DNA of 15,429 bases from an uncultured Oscillospiraceae bacterium (GCA_900757655.1 CAAEOT010000007.1:1-15429), one strand, 5' to 3'. Shown: positions 6,121-14,140, numbered from the stretch's first letter. The notes: generated by a model from the sequence alone, not told the origin. Translations and numbers: made by a program.

Positions 6121-8106
6121 ATGGCAAAGGCCCCAACGACAACCTACGGCAATGACAGCATCTCGATGCTCAAGGGCGCGGAGCGCGTGCGCAAACGCCC
6201 GAGCGTCATCTTCGGCTCCGACGGGCTGGAGGGCTGCGAGCACGCAGTGTTTGAAATTCTCTCGAACGCGATCGACGAGGCGCGCGAGGGATTCGGCAAT
6301 ATTATAACCGTTACGCGCTACGAAGACAAGTCCATTGAGGTGGAGGATTTCGGGCGCGGCTGTCCGGTGGACTGGAACGAGAAGGAGCAGCGCTACAACT
6401 GGGAGCTGATCTTCTGCGAAATGTACGCCGGCGGCAAGTATAAGAACAACGAGGGCGAAAACTACGAGTACTCGCTCGGCCTCAACGGCCTCGGCGCGTG
6501 CGCCACGCAGTACGCCTCGGAATACATGGATGTGACCATCTGGCGCGACGGGAAAAAGTACACCCTGCACTTCCGCCACGGCGAAGTCGTCGGCGGGCTG
6601 GAGAGCGCCCCGGCCGACCGCAAGAAGACCGGCACGACCATCCGCTGGCGGCCGGATCTGGAGGTGTTCACGGACATCGACGTGCCCGAGAGCTATTTTC
6701 AGGACGTGCTGCATCGGCAGGCCGTGGTCAACCGCGGCGTGACGTTCCGCCTGCGCGTGCAGCGCGGCGGCACGTTTGAGACGACGGACTATTGCTACGC
6801 CGACGGTATCCTTGACTATGTCAAGGAGCTCGCCGGGGAGGACGCGCTGACCGTCCCGACCTTCATCGAGACCGAGCGCCGCGGCCGCGACCGCGCGGAC
6901 AAGCCGGAGTATAAGGTGAAGATCTCGGCGGCGTTCTGCTTTTCCAACCGCGTCAATGACATTGAATACTACCACAACTCGTCCTGGCTGGAGTACGGCG
7001 GCGCGCCGGAAAAGGCCACGAAGAGCGCCTTCACCTCCGCCATCGACGCCTACATCAAGCAGCAGGGTAAGTACCAGAAAAGCGAGAGCAAAATCAGCTT
7101 TCAGGACGTGCAGGACTGTCTGATCCTCGTCACGAACTGCTTTTCGACCATCACGTCCTACGAAAACCAGACGAAAAAGGCCATCACGAACAAGTTCATC
7201 CAGGAGGCCATGACGGAGTTTTTCCGCGCCCAGCTTGAGATCTATTTCATCGAGCACAAGACCGAGGCCGACCGCGTCATGGAGCAGGTGCTCATCAACA
7301 AGCGCAGCCGCGAGACGGCGGAAAAAGCGCGGCTGAACATCAAGAAAAAGCTCACCGGCAATGTGGACCTCGCCAACCGTGTGCAGAAGTTTGTCGACTG
7401 CCGCTCGAAGGATGTTTCCCGCCGCGAGATCTACATCGTGGAGGGCGACTCCGCCCTCGGTGCCTGCAAGCTCTCGCGCGACGCGGAGTTTCAGGGCATC
7501 ATGCCCGTGCGCGGCAAGATCCTCAACTGCCTGAAGGCGGACTATGCGCGCATTTTCAAAAGCGATGTCATCACCGACCTCATGCGCGTGCTCGGCTGCG
7601 GCGTGGAGGTGCAGAGCAAGCAGGCCAAGGACCTCTCGGCGTTCAATCTCGAGAACCTGCGCTGGAACAAGGTCATCATCTGCACCGATGCCGACGTGGA
7701 CGGCTTCCAGATCCGCACGCTCATCCTTACCATGCTCTACCGGCTCGCGCCGACGCTCATCCGCGAGGGCTATGTGTACATTGCCGAGTCGCCCCTGTAT
7801 GAGATCGTGAGCAAGGGCAAGACTTACTTTGCCTATTCCGACCGTGAGAAGGCGGCCATCGTCGATAGCCTCGGCGGCGCAAAGGCGGACATCAACCGCT
7901 CGAAAGGTCTCGGTGAGAACGACCCCGAGATGATGTGGCTCACGACCATGAACCCCGACACGCGCAAGCTCATCCGCGTCATGCCGGAGGATGTCGAGCG
8001 CACGGCGCAGATGTTTGACCTGCTCCTGGGCGACAATCTCGCCGGACGCAAGGCGCACATTGCCGAGTGCGGCAGCCAGTTTCTCGATCTGGCCGATATT
8101 TCCTGA
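6121..8106 (+). CDS. parE: Type IIA DNA topoisomerase B subunit (divergent GyrB/ParE-like)
   Basis: This 661-aa ATPase subunit supplies ATP-driven gating to a type IIA topoisomerase. The GHKL ATPase has the Glu-Asn-Asp helix FEILSNAIDEA (44-54), DFGRG (76-80), GGKY (104-107), LGLNGLGA (119-126) and the QTK loop (350-352). The TOPRIM domain has IVEGDSALG (439-447) and TDADVDG (522-528), then SKGLGENDPE (594-603) near the C-terminus. Several normally fixed positions differ: Asn in GLNG where His is usual, FQ after TDADVDG where SH is usual, and ENQTKKAI around the lysine. The catalytic residues remain, so activity is expected. It is 30 nt before its A-subunit partner. Symbol given because the partner lacks a GyrA box; it could be annotated gyrB-like elsewhere. 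Confidence 0.88.
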   Translation: MAKAPTTTYGNDSISMLKGAERVRKRPSVIFGSDGLEGCEHAVFEILSNAIDEAREGFGNIITVTRYEDKSIEVEDFGRGCPVDWNEKEQRYNWELIFCEMYAGGKYKNNEGENYEYSLGLNGLGACATQYASEYMDVTIWRDGKKYTLHFRHGEVVGGLESAPADRKKTGTTIRWRPDLEVFTDIDVPESYFQDVLHRQAVVNRGVTFRLRVQRGGTFETTDYCYADGILDYVKELAGEDALTVPTFIETERRGRDRADKPEYKVKISAAFCFSNRVNDIEYYHNSSWLEYGGAPEKATKSAFTSAIDAYIKQQGKYQKSESKISFQDVQDCLILVTNCFSTITSYENQTKKAITNKFIQEAMTEFFRAQLEIYFIEHKTEADRVMEQVLINKRSRETAEKARLNIKKKLTGNVDLANRVQKFVDCRSKDVSRREIYIVEGDSALGACKLSRDAEFQGIMPVRGKILNCLKADYARIFKSDVITDLMRVLGCGVEVQSKQAKDLSAFNLENLRWNKVIICTDADVDGFQIRTLILTMLYRLAPTLIREGYVYIAESPLYEIVSKGKTYFAYSDREKAAIVDSLGGAKADINRSKGLGENDPEMMWLTTMNPDTRKLIRVMPEDVERTAQMFDLLLGDNLAGRKAHIAECGSQFLDLADIS

Positions 8107-8136
8107 GAAAAACCTGCGTAAAGGAACGGTAACGTT

Positions 8137-10371
8137 ATGCCGAGAAAAAAAGCACCGGAAATCAAGAAAACCATCGACCCCAACGTCGTCGGGCTCAAGG
8201 CGGAGGTTATCTCCCAGCCCATCACCGAGACGCTGGAGCAAAACTATATGCCGTATGCGATGAGCGTCATCGTCTCGCGCGCGATCCCGGAGATCGACGG
8301 CTTCAAACCCAGCCACCGCAAGCTGCTGTACACGATGTACAAGATGAATCTGCTCACGGGCGGGCGCACGAAGTCGGCCAACATCGTCGGCCAGACCATG
8401 CGCCTCAACCCGCACGGCGACGCTGCGATCTACGAGACCATGGTCCGTCTGTCAAAGGGCTACGGCGCGCTGCTGACGCCGTTTGTGGACTCGAAGGGCA
8501 ACTTCGGCAAGGTGTTTTCGCGCGACATGTCCTATGCTGCCTCGCGTTACACGGAAGCGAAGCTCGCGCCCATCTGCACCGAGCTCTTCGGCGACATTGA
8601 CAGCGACACCGTTGATTTCGTTGACAACTACGACGGCTCCATGAAAGAACCGGCCCTGCTGCCGACGCGCTTTCCAAACGTGCTCGTGTCGGCAAACCTC
8701 GGCATCGCCGTCGGCATGGCCAGCCAGATCTGCGGCTTCAACCTTGAGGAGGTCTGCCGTACGACGATCGCTTACCTCGAGGACCCGAACCACGACCTGC
8801 TCTCGACGCTCCCGGCGCCGGATTTCCCGACCGGCGGCGAAATTTTATACGACCGCGACGAGATGGCCCAGATCTATCGCACCGGCCGTGGCAGCGTGAA
8901 GGTGCGCGCCCGCTGGCGGCATCTGCCGAAGGAAAACATCATCGAGATCTATGAGATCCCGTATTCCACGACCGTCGAGGCCGTGATTGACAAGGTGGCC
9001 GAGCTGGTCAAGGCGGGCAAGCTGCGCGAAGTGGCCGATATGCGCGACGAGACCGACCTCAGCGGCCTGAAGCTCGCCATCGATCTCAAGCGCGGCGCAG
9101 ACCCCGAGCAGGTCATGCAAAAGCTTTTCCGGCTCACGCCGTTGTGCGACAGCTTTGCCTGCAATTTCAACATCCTCATCGCCGGTAATCCGCGCGTGAT
9201 GGGCGTGGGCGAGATCCTCGACGAGTGGATCGCCTGGCGCATGGAGTGCATCCGCCGGCGCGTGTTTTTTGACCTGCAGAAAAAGCGCGCCAAGCTCCAC
9301 CTGCTGCAGGGCCTCGGCAAGATCCTGCTCGATATTGACCGCGCCATCGCCATCATACGCAATACCGAGCGCGAGGCCGACGTCGTGCCGAACCTCATGG
9401 CGGGCTTCAGCCTCGACGAGGTGCAGGCAAACTTTGTGGCCGAGATCAAGCTGCGCAACATCAACCGTGAGTACATCCTCAAGCGCACGGCCGAGACCGA
9501 CGCGCTGGAAAAAGACATTGCCGACCTCGAGGCAACGCTCGAGAGCAAGCGCCGCATCCGCGGCATCATCATCCGCGAGCTCAAGGAGATCATCCGCAAG
9601 TACCCGTCGCCGCGGCGCACGGGCATCGTCGCAGCGGAGTCCGTCACGCAGATGCCGGATGAGGACCTCGTGCCGGATTACCCGGTGCAGCTGTTCCTCT
9701 CACGCGAGGGCTACTTCAAGAAGATCACGCCGCAGTCGCTGCGCATGAGCGGCGAGCAGAAGTATAAGGACGGCGACGAGCTCAGCCAGAGCTTCGGCGC
9801 GACGAACCGCGGGGAACTTCTCATCTTCACCGACCGTCAACAGGTATATAAGGCCAAGCTCTGCGACTTTGCGGACACGAAGGCGTCCGTGCTCGGCGTG
9901 TACCTGCCGACGGTGCTGTCCATGGATGCCGACGAGCACGTCCTGTGCATGGTCGACCCCGGCGACTACCGCGGCGAGCTGCTGCTGACATTTGAAAACG
10001 GCAAGGCCGCGCGCATTCCCGTGTCGGCGTATGAGACCAAGACGAACCGCCGCCGCCTGACCGGCGCGTACTCGGACAAGAGCCCGCTCGTGGCCGTGCT
10101 GCCGCTGTACGCGGGCAGCGAGGTCGTGCTCTTTGCGTCCGACGGGCGCGCGCTGCTCTTCCCGCCGGAGGCCGTGCCGCTCAAGGCCTCGCGCACGACG
10201 CAGGGCGTCGCCGTCATGGCGCTGAAGAAAAAAGCCGTCGTCACGGAGGCAAAATTTGCGCCCGATACGCTCATCCGCAACCATGCGCGCTACCGCGCCA
10301 AAAGTCTGCCGGCAGCCGGTGCGCTGCTGCGCGAGGACGACCGCGGCGAGGAGCAGATGAGCCTGATCTGA
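8137..10371 (+). CDS. parC: Type IIA DNA topoisomerase A subunit (ParC-like)
   Basis: The 744-aa product is the DNA breakage-reunion subunit. It shows YMPYAMSVIVSRAIPEIDGFKPSHRKLLY (37-65), the PHGDAAIYE segment (92-100), and catalytic Tyr138 in AASRYTE with the adjoining Arg137. The winged-helix/tower region and a long coiled-coil (about 365-485) follow, then a C-terminal domain from about 515 with roughly four or five beta-pinwheel-like repeats. No GyrA box (QRRGGKG) is seen, arguing for a decatenating, topoisomerase IV-like enzyme over a supercoiling gyrase. The quinolone-contact Ser is Ala96 here, with Glu100 at the second position. AAAGGA (8120-8125) is 11 nt before the start. It is 10 nt before the YitT-family gene. 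Identity as type IIA A subunit is firm; the ParC label is an inference. Confidence 0.88.
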   Translation: MPRKKAPEIKKTIDPNVVGLKAEVISQPITETLEQNYMPYAMSVIVSRAIPEIDGFKPSHRKLLYTMYKMNLLTGGRTKSANIVGQTMRLNPHGDAAIYETMVRLSKGYGALLTPFVDSKGNFGKVFSRDMSYAASRYTEAKLAPICTELFGDIDSDTVDFVDNYDGSMKEPALLPTRFPNVLVSANLGIAVGMASQICGFNLEEVCRTTIAYLEDPNHDLLSTLPAPDFPTGGEILYDRDEMAQIYRTGRGSVKVRARWRHLPKENIIEIYEIPYSTTVEAVIDKVAELVKAGKLREVADMRDETDLSGLKLAIDLKRGADPEQVMQKLFRLTPLCDSFACNFNILIAGNPRVMGVGEILDEWIAWRMECIRRRVFFDLQKKRAKLHLLQGLGKILLDIDRAIAIIRNTEREADVVPNLMAGFSLDEVQANFVAEIKLRNINREYILKRTAETDALEKDIADLEATLESKRRIRGIIIRELKEIIRKYPSPRRTGIVAAESVTQMPDEDLVPDYPVQLFLSREGYFKKITPQSLRMSGEQKYKDGDELSQSFGATNRGELLIFTDRQQVYKAKLCDFADTKASVLGVYLPTVLSMDADEHVLCMVDPGDYRGELLLTFENGKAARIPVSAYETKTNRRRLTGAYSDKSPLVAVLPLYAGSEVVLFASDGRALLFPPEAVPLKASRTTQGVAVMALKKKAVVTEAKFAPDTLIRNHARYRAKSLPAAGALLREDDRGEEQMSLI

Positions 10372-10381
10372 GGAGAGAGAT

Positions 10382-11245
10382 ATGGATCTGCATCGTTTTT
10401 CCGCTTTTGATTATATGAAGCTGATCGTCGGCTCGGCGCTCGTGGCCGCGGCGTTTCAGTTTTTCACCTTCCCGAACAGCATCGTTTCCGGCGGCGTGAC
10501 CGGCATCGCCCAGATCATCCATCTGCTGACGCGCATCCCGGTCGGCGTGCTGTCGATCCTCATTAATATCCCCATTTTCTATCTCGGCTGGCGGCACCGG
10601 CTCGGCACGCGCCGGCTCCTTCTGGCGCTGTGCGTCATGGTACTCATCTCCGTGCTCATTGACCTGCTCGCGCTGACCGGCCTTGTTGTGACAGACGAGC
10701 CGATGCTCGGCGCAGTCTACGGCGGCGTGCTCAACGGCGCGGGCTACGGCCTGATCTATACCACCGGCACGACCGGCGGCGGCACGGATATCGTGGCCAA
10801 AATGCTGCGCCGGCGCTATCCGTACATCAACTTCGGCACACTGCTGTTCGGCATGAACGTCGTCGTGGTGCTGACGTTTGCCTTCCTGTTCAAGAAATAC
10901 GACAGCTGCATGTACACCATGATCGAGATGTTCATCAGCTCCAAGGTCGTCAACCTTGTGCTTTACGGCCCCGGTGTGTCGGAGGTGTGCTACATCATCA
11001 GCAGCAACGTAGGCGCGATCAAGAGCGCCATCACCTGCACGATGGGCCGCGGCGTCACGCTGCTGCGCGGCGAGGGCGCATGGTCCGGGAAAGAAATGCA
11101 GGTCATCCTCTGCGTGGTCAAGCGGCCGGAGATCGCCCAACTGCGCGAGGTCGTGCGCTCGGTGGACGAGCACGCATTTGTCATCGTGTCCGAGGCCAAG
11201 GAAGTGTTTGGCCGCGGCTTTGGAAACATCTACGGCGACGATTGA
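10382..11245 (+). CDS. YitT-family membrane protein (DUF161 plus DUF2179)
   Basis: The 287-aa product is a YitT-family integral membrane protein. About five hydrophobic segments lie in the first two-thirds (approximately 12-30, 52-70, 78-100, 108-128, 150-170), with the family signature TTGTTGGGTDIVAKML (127-142). A soluble C-terminal domain (about 208-282, with RGVTLLRGEGAWSGK and FGRGFG) matches DUF2179, which is thought to sense a ligand. Families of this kind are often annotated as transporters, but no substrate is established. A GAGGAGAG ribosome site overlaps the parC stop, so the gene is part of the topoisomerase operon; no functional link to topoisomerase is evident. Confidence 0.9.
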   Translation: MDLHRFSAFDYMKLIVGSALVAAAFQFFTFPNSIVSGGVTGIAQIIHLLTRIPVGVLSILINIPIFYLGWRHRLGTRRLLLALCVMVLISVLIDLLALTGLVVTDEPMLGAVYGGVLNGAGYGLIYTTGTTGGGTDIVAKMLRRRYPYINFGTLLFGMNVVVVLTFAFLFKKYDSCMYTMIEMFISSKVVNLVLYGPGVSEVCYIISSNVGAIKSAITCTMGRGVTLLRGEGAWSGKEMQVILCVVKRPEIAQLREVVRSVDEHAFVIVSEAKEVFGRGFGNIYGDD

Positions 11246-11257
11246 AAGGAGCGGGGT

Positions 11258-12364
11258 ATGCACAAGCGCTACATCGCTGGCATCCTGCTGGCGGCACTGC
11301 TGGTGTCGCTGTGCGGATGCACGTCCGTGTTTGACAAGGAATATCTGTCCGTGCGCTCGTATGAGGAGCCGTCGAACCTTCTGACGGATACCGACACGAC
11401 GCAGATCCGCAACTATGCAGGCCTCATGCGCGCGCTCAATACCATGGCGGCGCAGTACGAGCGCTCGTTCGTGCTGGCCTTTGGCGACTACGACGGCATC
11501 ATTGCCGACGATCTGGCCGCCGCCTGCGAGGAGCTGCGCACCGGCACCGCCATCGGCGCGTACTGCATCGAGAGCGTCAGCTATGAGACCGAGCAGGTGA
11601 TCGCCTACTGCGAGGCAAACATCACCATCACTTACAACCGGCCGGAGAGCGAGGTGCGCTCCATCTACAGCGCCCAGACGCAAAAGAGCATTCTTGACTG
11701 TGTGGTCGATGCGCTCGACCGGCAGCGGACGCAGTTTGCCATCCAGATCAGCACCAGCACGCTCGAAACGGGCGATGTGGCTGCGCACGTGCGCTCCGCG
11801 TGCCTGAACCAGCCGCAGCTCGTCGTGGATTTCCCGGCCATCGACGTGACGGTCTACAGCGGGGACGGCAGCCAGAAGATCTTCGGCGTCACGCTGCGCT
11901 ACGGCATCAGCGAGTCCGCGGTCAATGACCGCCGCACGCAGCTCGACGGCCGCGTGCGCACGCTCACGTCCACGCTCACGGCGGGCGAACAGGAAACGCC
12001 GCTGCAGGCGGCACTCATCGTCATGCGTGCCAGCGAGCAGCGGGTAACGACCGTGAGCACCGCCTATGATGCGCTCGTGAGCGGCACGGCCGACAGCTGC
12101 GGCCTGGCCATGGCCTACAAGGCGGTCTGCGATGCGCTGAATATCCCGTGCCAGGTCGTCAGCGGCCGCTTCCAGGGGACGGAGCGCTGCTGGAACGTGG
12201 TGCAGGTCGGCGGCAGCTATTATCATCTGGATCTGTCCATGCAGACAGAAACCCTGTGGCTGCGCAGCGATGAGAGCATGCGCACTACCTATCAGTGGGA
12301 TGCTGAGAGCTGCCCGGCGTGCACGGAGCAGTCGTTCATCTGGCGTGAGGGACAGAAACTATAA
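11258..12364 (+). CDS. Lipoprotein with C-terminal transglutaminase-like domain
   Basis: The 368-aa product has a lipoprotein signal: basic MHKR, a hydrophobic stretch, and lipobox LCGC with C21 as the lipidated Cys, so it should be tethered outside the membrane. Residues 45-240 show no motif I know. Residues about 265-330 read as a transglutaminase/protease-like core: DSCGLAMAYKAVCDALNIPC (279-298, C281 as nucleophile), RCWNVVQVGGSYYHLD (310-325, Asp325). The position normally held by catalytic His, two before the Trp, is Arg310. It may therefore be inactive, bind rather than cleave, or use another residue. AAAGGAG lies 6 nt before the start and the gap to the YitT-family gene is 12 nt, so it is the last gene of the operon. 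Confidence 0.8.
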   Translation: MHKRYIAGILLAALLVSLCGCTSVFDKEYLSVRSYEEPSNLLTDTDTTQIRNYAGLMRALNTMAAQYERSFVLAFGDYDGIIADDLAAACEELRTGTAIGAYCIESVSYETEQVIAYCEANITITYNRPESEVRSIYSAQTQKSILDCVVDALDRQRTQFAIQISTSTLETGDVAAHVRSACLNQPQLVVDFPAIDVTVYSGDGSQKIFGVTLRYGISESAVNDRRTQLDGRVRTLTSTLTAGEQETPLQAALIVMRASEQRVTTVSTAYDALVSGTADSCGLAMAYKAVCDALNIPCQVVSGRFQGTERCWNVVQVGGSYYHLDLSMQTETLWLRSDESMRTTYQWDAESCPACTEQSFIWREGQKL

Positions 12365-12388
12365 CGCTGGATTCGCAAAAAAGATCAA

Positions 12389-12413
12389 AAAAAGCTTGAC
12401 AAGTCGGCTTTTT
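12389..12413 (+). terminator. Probable terminator of the topoisomerase operon, overlapping the tRNA promoter
   Basis: AAAAAGC (12389-12395) and GCTTTTT (12407-12413) pair, with GAC/GTC and a T-G pair inside and one bulged T. The T-run forms the descending arm. GC content of the stem is low, so the call is moderate. Its loop side contains the -35 box of the tRNA promoter. Confidence 0.5.
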
Positions 12414-12423
12414 GTGGTAAAAT
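12396..12423 (+). promoter_or_regulatory. Strong promoter of tRNA-Gly
   Basis: A perfect -35 TTGACA (12396-12401), a 16-bp spacer and TAAAAT (12418-12423) with a TG extension (12415-12416) form a strong sigma-A-type promoter. Transcription would begin near 12430, about 14 nt before the mature tRNA 5' end. Confidence 0.85.
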
Positions 12424-12443
12424 AACGCTTGCATTCACGAAAT

Positions 12444-12519
12444 GCGGGCATAGCTCATTTGGCAGAGCGCCACCTTGCCAAGGTGGAGGTAGCGAGTTCG
12501 AATCTCGTTGCCCGCTCCA
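12444..12519 (+). tRNA. tRNA-Gly (anticodon GCC), CCA encoded
   Basis: A complete cloverleaf is visible. The acceptor stem is GCGGGCA with TGCCCGC, followed by discriminator T and encoded CCA. The D arm is GCTC/GAGC, and the anticodon stem CCACC/GGTGG carries loop TTGCCAA with anticodon GCC at 12477-12479. The T arm is GCGAG/CTCGT (its last pair G-U) around TTCGAAT. It is 76 nt long with no variable-arm expansion. It reads GGC and GGU codons; GGC is very common in this window's genes. It stands alone between its own promoter and a strong terminator. Confidence 0.98.
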
Positions 12520-12533
12520 GATTGAGAACTACA

Positions 12534-12574
12534 CACAGCAAAAACACCGCACGGAGTGCGGTGTTTTTGCTGTG
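12534..12574 (+). terminator. Terminator of the tRNA-Gly unit, 19-bp perfect stem
   Basis: CACAGCAAAAACACCGCAC (12534-12552) pairs perfectly with positions 12556-12574 around a GGA loop, with five T residues (12564-12568) within the descending arm. The A-run on the other side makes it potentially functional in both directions. It starts 14 nt after the CCA. Confidence 0.85.
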
Positions 12575-12652
12575 CTTTGCTGCGCTTGGCGCTAGGTTTT
12601 CACTCAGACCAGACGAAAGAAACAACCGATCGAACAAAAGGAGGAACCCTTC

Positions 12653-14050
12653 ATGAACGCAGATGTTGTCATTGTCGGCGCGGGCCCTGCCGGTATCTTT
12701 ACGGCGCTGGAACTGCTGCGCCGCGGCTCCCCGGAAAAGATCGTCATGATCGAGCAGGGGCAGGCCATTGAAAACCGCCGCTGCCCGAAGGCCAAGACCG
12801 GCCAGTGCATGAACTGCAAGCCGTATTGCCACATCACGACCGGTTTCTCCGGCGCGGGCGCGTTCTCGGACGGCAAGCTCTCGCTGTGCAGCGATGTCGG
12901 CGGCGATCTGCCCACGCTCGTCGGCGAGCGTCAGGCGCAGGAGATCATCAACTATGCCGACAGCATTTACCTCGAGTTCGGCGCCGACGAGCACGTCGAG
13001 GGACTCGAGAATACGGAGGAGGTCAAGCGCATCCGCACGCGCGCCATCCGCGCAGGTCTGCGCCTGGTCGACTGTCCGATCCGCCACCTCGGCACGGAGA
13101 AGGCGCACGAGGTCTACCTCGGCATCGAAAACTATCTGCGCGACCACGGCGTGGAGATGCTCTTCGGCTGCACGTGCGAGGACGTCATTATGCGCGATGG
13201 CCGCTGCTGCGGTGTCGTAGCGCACGATGGGCATCAGGATTATACCATCGAGGCCAAGCATACCGTCATCGCCACCGGCCGCCGCGGCGCCGACTGGTTG
13301 GAGAAGGTCTGCCTCGAGCACGGTGTGGAGCACAAGCCCGGCACGGTCGACATCGGCGTGCGCGTCGAGGTGCGCAACGAGGTCATGGAATCCGTCAACC
13401 GCGTGCTGTATGAGTCCAAGCTCATCGGCTACCCGGCCCCGTTCAAGAACAAGGTGCGCACGTTCTGCCAGAACCCCGGCGGCTTCGTGTCGCAGGAGAA
13501 CTATGACAACGACCTCGCCGTTGTCAACGGTCACGCGTATAAGGAGCTCAAGTCACCCAATACGAACGTGGCGATCCTCTGCTCGCACAACTTCTCCGTG
13601 CCGTTCAACCAACCGATCGCCTACGCGCAGAAGGTCGGCGAGCTGACGAACATGCTCGGTGCGGGTCACATCATGGTGCAGCGCTTCGGCGATATTCTTG
13701 ACGGCAAGCGTACCTGGCAGAAGGAGCTCGCGCAGTCGAACGTCCGCCCCACGCTGCCGGATGCTGTCGCGGGCGACATCACGTCCGCTATGCCGTACCG
13801 CGCCATGCTCAATATCATCAACTTCATCAAGGCCATGGACGAGGTCGTGCCCGGCTTCGCTGCTTACGAGACGCTGCTGTATTCTCCGGAGCTGAAATTC
13901 TACAGCAACCGCATCGCCATGGACGAGGATCTGAATACGAACGTGCCCGGCCTGCATTGCCTGGGCGATTCCTCCGGCTGGACGCGCGGCTTGATGATGG
14001 CCTCGGCCATGGGCGTGCTCATGGGCCGGAAGCTCGCCGGGATGCTCTGA
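12653..14050 (+). CDS. FAD-dependent dehydrogenase (COG2509 type) with four-Cys cluster
   Basis: The 465-aa cytoplasmic flavoprotein begins with a Rossmann dinucleotide fold (VVIVGAGPAG, 5-14). Just after it is a Cys-rich segment CPKAKTGQCMNCKPYC (C44, C52, C55, C59), then TTGFSGAGAFSDGKL (62-76), the signature of uncharacterised FAD-dependent dehydrogenases related to the HI0933/GlcD-like flavoproteins. A second FAD segment, TVIATGRRGADW, lies mid-protein, and CLGDSSGWTRGLMMASAMGVLMGRKLA closes the fold, fixing the flavin. The substrate is unknown. The Cys spacing (x7, x2, x3) could hold an Fe-S cluster. AAAGGAGG (12637-12644) is 8 nt upstream. I see no clear promoter between the tRNA terminator and this gene. 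Confidence 0.85.
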   Translation: MNADVVIVGAGPAGIFTALELLRRGSPEKIVMIEQGQAIENRRCPKAKTGQCMNCKPYCHITTGFSGAGAFSDGKLSLCSDVGGDLPTLVGERQAQEIINYADSIYLEFGADEHVEGLENTEEVKRIRTRAIRAGLRLVDCPIRHLGTEKAHEVYLGIENYLRDHGVEMLFGCTCEDVIMRDGRCCGVVAHDGHQDYTIEAKHTVIATGRRGADWLEKVCLEHGVEHKPGTVDIGVRVEVRNEVMESVNRVLYESKLIGYPAPFKNKVRTFCQNPGGFVSQENYDNDLAVVNGHAYKELKSPNTNVAILCSHNFSVPFNQPIAYAQKVGELTNMLGAGHIMVQRFGDILDGKRTWQKELAQSNVRPTLPDAVAGDITSAMPYRAMLNIINFIKAMDEVVPGFAAYETLLYSPELKFYSNRIAMDEDLNTNVPGLHCLGDSSGWTRGLMMASAMGVLMGRKLAGML

Positions 14051-14067
14051 GCTGCGGCGGGAAAGCT

Positions 14068-14096
14068 TGTCAGCTTTTGCACAAAATGCTTGACAA
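14068..14096. repeat. Imperfect palindrome overlapping the alcohol dehydrogenase -35 box
   Basis: TTGTCA (14068-14073) and TGACAA (14091-14096) form the outer arms, and TTTTG and CAAAA around CA form an inner pair, with one bulged base between. The right arm overlaps the -35 TTGACA. It may be an operator or, less likely given the lack of a T-run, a terminator of the upstream gene. Confidence 0.55.
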
Positions 14097-14120
14097 ATTT
14101 CTGCGATCCAGTAGTATAAG
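14090..14120 (+). promoter_or_regulatory. Promoter of the iron-dependent alcohol dehydrogenase
   Basis: A perfect -35 TTGACA (14090-14095) is followed by two possible -10 boxes: TAGTAT (14112-14117) at 16 bp or TATAAG (14115-14120) at 19 bp. Transcription would start near 14125, giving a leader of about 45-50 nt. Confidence 0.7.
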
Positions 14121-14140
14121 AGTGGTGGGAAACTGATATA

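Noticed and set aside
6085..8415. 776-aa open frame on the minus strand across the topoisomerase B subunit
   Set aside because: Antisense shadow of an intact gene with all catalytic motifs; composition is Val/Leu/Arg/His heavy and no domain is recognisable.
10271..12226. 651-aa open frame on the minus strand across the YitT-family and lipoprotein genes
   Set aside because: Spans two real coding genes antisense and its sequence is rich in Asp/His/Arg without a domain; typical of GC-rich shadow frames.
12429..12656. 75-aa open frame over the tRNA
   Set aside because: It overlaps tRNA-Gly and its terminator, so it is a chance frame; such tRNA-derived frames are common.
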